A DNA stretch of 23,103 nucleotides from Desulfohalobiaceae bacterium (GTDB lineage: Bacteria; Desulfobacterota; Desulfovibrionia; Desulfovibrionales; Desulfothermaceae). The stretch's first letter is position 1; each line of letters starts with the position of its first letter. This document shows, piece after piece, positions 22,301 through 23,103 of this stretch. The notes beneath the pieces are model-generated. The model made no database searches. It saw nothing but the letters and a program-made list of their open reading frames with translations, and had not been told where the DNA came from. The position numbers and the translations under genes are program-made. The stretch covers positions 1 through 23,103 of the forward strand of contig JAIPDU010000003.1 in assembly GCA_021737525.1 (NCBI GenBank). The letters run 5' to 3'.

Positions 22301-23103
22301 GGCTGCTGCCCGATGGCGGGGATGATCTGGTCCACCTCGAGCTCGAATTCGCTGTCCGCAATGGGTACCGGGCGCCTCCGTCCGGATTCGTCCGGCTCAC
22401 CCAGCTCCATCCTCTGGCACTTGAGGCCGGTTACGCCGCTGCCGTTGGTGAGGATCTCCAGCGGAGCGGCCAGAAAGGTCATCTCGATACCCTCGGTTGC
22501 GGCGGCTTCGATCTCCTCCGGCAGGGCGGGCATCTCCTGCCGGGTCCTTCTGTAGATGATCCGCACCTTTTCCGCCCCGAGCCTGAGAGCGGAGCGCGCC
22601 GCATCCACGGCAACGTTGCCGCCGCCTATAACGGCCACCCTTTTGCCCACCCGCATGGAGTCGCTGGTGTTCATCCGCCGCAGGAATTCCACGCCCTGCA
22701 TGACTCCGCTGGCCTCTTCGCCGCGCAGCCCCAGGTCCATCCCCTTGTGGGCCCCCAGGGCCAGATAGACCGCGGCATAGCCTTGATCGAAGAGGTCCCG
22801 CACGCCGAAGTCCCGGCCCAGGGCCTTGTTGGTGACGATCTCCGCGCCCAGATTGGTGATCACCTCAATCTCCCGGTCCAATACGTCTCGAGGCAGGCGG
22901 TGTTCCGGGATCCCCAGGCGCAGCATGCCCCCCGGACGGTCTCCCGCCTCGAAAATCGTGGCCCCGATGCCCTGTCGGCCCAGGTGATACGCCGCGGACA
23001 GGCCCGAGGGACCTGCGCCCACGATGGCCACCTTTTCCGGGCGAGGCGATGCTTCGGGGAAGGCCACTTCTCTGGCGTCGTACTGGTCCGCGGCCAGGCG
23101 CTT
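19339..23103 (-). CDS. hdrA: HdrA-like iron-sulfur flavoprotein fused to a GltD-type domain (5' end beyond window)
   Basis: Partial at its N-terminus: the frame is open to the window edge, giving 1254 visible residues. Numbering from the GTG at 23067, residues 10-320 are a GltD/NADPH-oxidoreductase-type flavoprotein (VGAGPSG at 16-22; a second Rossmann loop VIGGGNVAVDAA at 146-157; FAGGDLQTGPW). Residues 350-405 are Cys-rich (CPRC; CLNCGYCCECYQCVDAC). Residues 420-670 repeat the C-terminal half of HdrA (LQCVGSR; CSAVCCMYAIK). Residues 688-1242 are a complete HdrA: GVFVCNCGINIGGVVDV, IGGGVAGMNAALSLADQGFE (FAD, 833-852), CVGSR and CSRICCQSAIKNA (981-1004), and two 4Fe-4S motifs (Cys1176-1186 and Cys1206-1216). 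HdrA is the flavin bifurcation site in heterodisulfide reductases. It heads the mvhD-metV-metF run; HdrB/C and any hydrogenase or formate dehydrogenase would lie beyond the edge. Confidence 0.9.
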   Translation of the reverse strand, partial: KRLAADQYDAREVAFPEASPRPEKVAIVGAGPSGLSAAYHLGRQGIGATIFEAGDRPGGMLRLGIPEHRLPRDVLDREIEVITNLGAEIVTNKALGRDFGVRDLFDQGYAAVYLALGAHKGMDLGLRGEEASGVMQGVEFLRRMNTSDSMRVGKRVAVIGGGNVAVDAARSALRLGAEKVRIIYRRTRQEMPALPEEIEAAATEGIEMTFLAAPLEILTNGSGVTGLKCQRMELGEPDESGRRRPVPIADSEFELEVDQIIPAIGQQPDPTGLENVPGLELGRRGTVSADPTTLATGAEGVFAGGDLQTGPWIAIGAVAAGKEAAESIRRYLDGEDLAADRPVREMPEITEYRPIPADVEPCPRCSMPELSIEERTCSFKEVEVGFDPETGAREAERCLNCGYCCECYQCVDACLAQAVDHSQVRQTKELDVGSVILCPGANTFDPSRLDQFYYYSSHPNVVTSLEFERILSATGPSAGHLQTRSDGREPTRIAWLQCVGSRDQNQCGNGYCSAVCCMYAIKEAVVAKEHAAHELDCAIFNMDIRSFGKDYERYYQRAADTFGVRFIKSRVHTVLPRPGSDELLLGYVDEYGVKREEVFDMVVLSVGLETSDSAMETARRLGVELDRHHFAKSPVFSPCRTSRPGVYVSGVFQGPKDIPASVSEGSAAASGAARELARARHSLSKTAEYPPQKDVSGEEPRIGVFVCNCGINIGGVVDVAEVTEYAAGLDNVTFADSNLFTCSDDAQSGIKQAILEQELNRVVVASCSPQTHEPIFMDTLESCGLNKYLFEMANIRNHDSWVHGDSPRQATEKAKALVRMAVGRARRLAPLQEKTIPVVPKALVIGGGVAGMNAALSLADQGFETTLVEKEAELGGLANQLTKTIQGEDIQAYVRDLAERIQAHPLVSVFTRTVVVSFTGFKGNFKTELMVGPGMYGRTIEHGVTILATGATEYQPGEYLYGRDERVLTQLELGRRLESQEPDTGNQVAMIQCVGSRNEEHPNCSRICCQSAIKNAIHIKEMSPDTDVHILYRDIRTYGVLEDYYTRARNLGVMFHHFDPQDPPQVDTGENNELSLTFRDRILDTQISLAPDLLALSAGMRAADTEELASVLKQPRNEEGHFLEAHVKLRPVDMPTEGLFVCGTAHSPQLVSESISQAQAAASRAATILARESLTLSAVTARVSQELCAACLVCVRNCPYGVPRINEEGVSEIDPAQCQGCGICAAECPARAIELNWFEDVQILAEIDALLEET

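Noticed and set aside
1..23103. CRISPR array, tRNA or rRNA genes, intact insertion sequence
   Set aside because: No regularly spaced direct repeats of 23-40 nt, no tRNA cloverleaf or rRNA-like stretches, and no transposase motifs were seen on reading both strands.

Overview
The window looks like chromosomal DNA of a GC-rich anaerobe, most likely a sulfate reducer of the Desulfobacterota (Desulfovibrionales/Desulfohalobiaceae type). This is inferred from the gene set: MetF-MetV-MvhD-HdrA, Cys-rich PAS kinases, NtrC-type regulators, intergenic palindromes, and an in-frame TGA that appears to encode selenocysteine. No rRNA, tRNA, transposase or CRISPR array was seen.

Region 1 (1-7719) is mainly housekeeping. 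On the minus strand are a long PurD-like ATP-grasp protein, then a tight aroC > MATE transporter > DUF2156 unit, then a TrmH-type RNA methyltransferase. dut lies on the plus strand, divergent from trmH and convergent with purE. Intergenic gaps carry strong palindromes: hairpins at 57-90 and 182-215, a 106-bp composite inverted repeat at 1895-2000 and a 127-bp inverted repeat at 5561-5687.

Region 2 (8080-14085) is a compact plus-strand operon: a hydantoinase/oxoprolinase-like protein, an HDAC-fold deacetylase with a Cys-pair tail, a PAS histidine kinase with an N-terminal Cys cluster, and a receiver-PAS-histidine kinase. The genes overlap or are 3-10 nt apart. A metabolic or deacylase pair is thus tied to a two-protein phosphorelay whose job is not obvious.

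Region 3 (14086-14505) is a gene graveyard: a GxxExxY-family pseudogene (internally deleted and frameshifted) bracketed by inverted CACAGAG-rich repeats. Similar but weaker repeat traces occur at 12-266 and 5828-5890.

Region 4 (14506-23103, minus strand) reads hdrA-like > mvhD > metV > metF > response regulator, then NtrC-family regulator > archaemetzincin. The first four genes match the methylenetetrahydrofolate reductase complex linked to HdrA/MvhD electron transfer that is known from acetogens and Wood-Ljungdahl organisms. mvhD must be read through a TGA at codon 16, which aligns with a conserved Cys; a bSECIS-like hairpin follows it. The HdrA-like protein runs off the right edge and fuses a GltD-type flavoprotein, a partial HdrA-like module and a complete HdrA.
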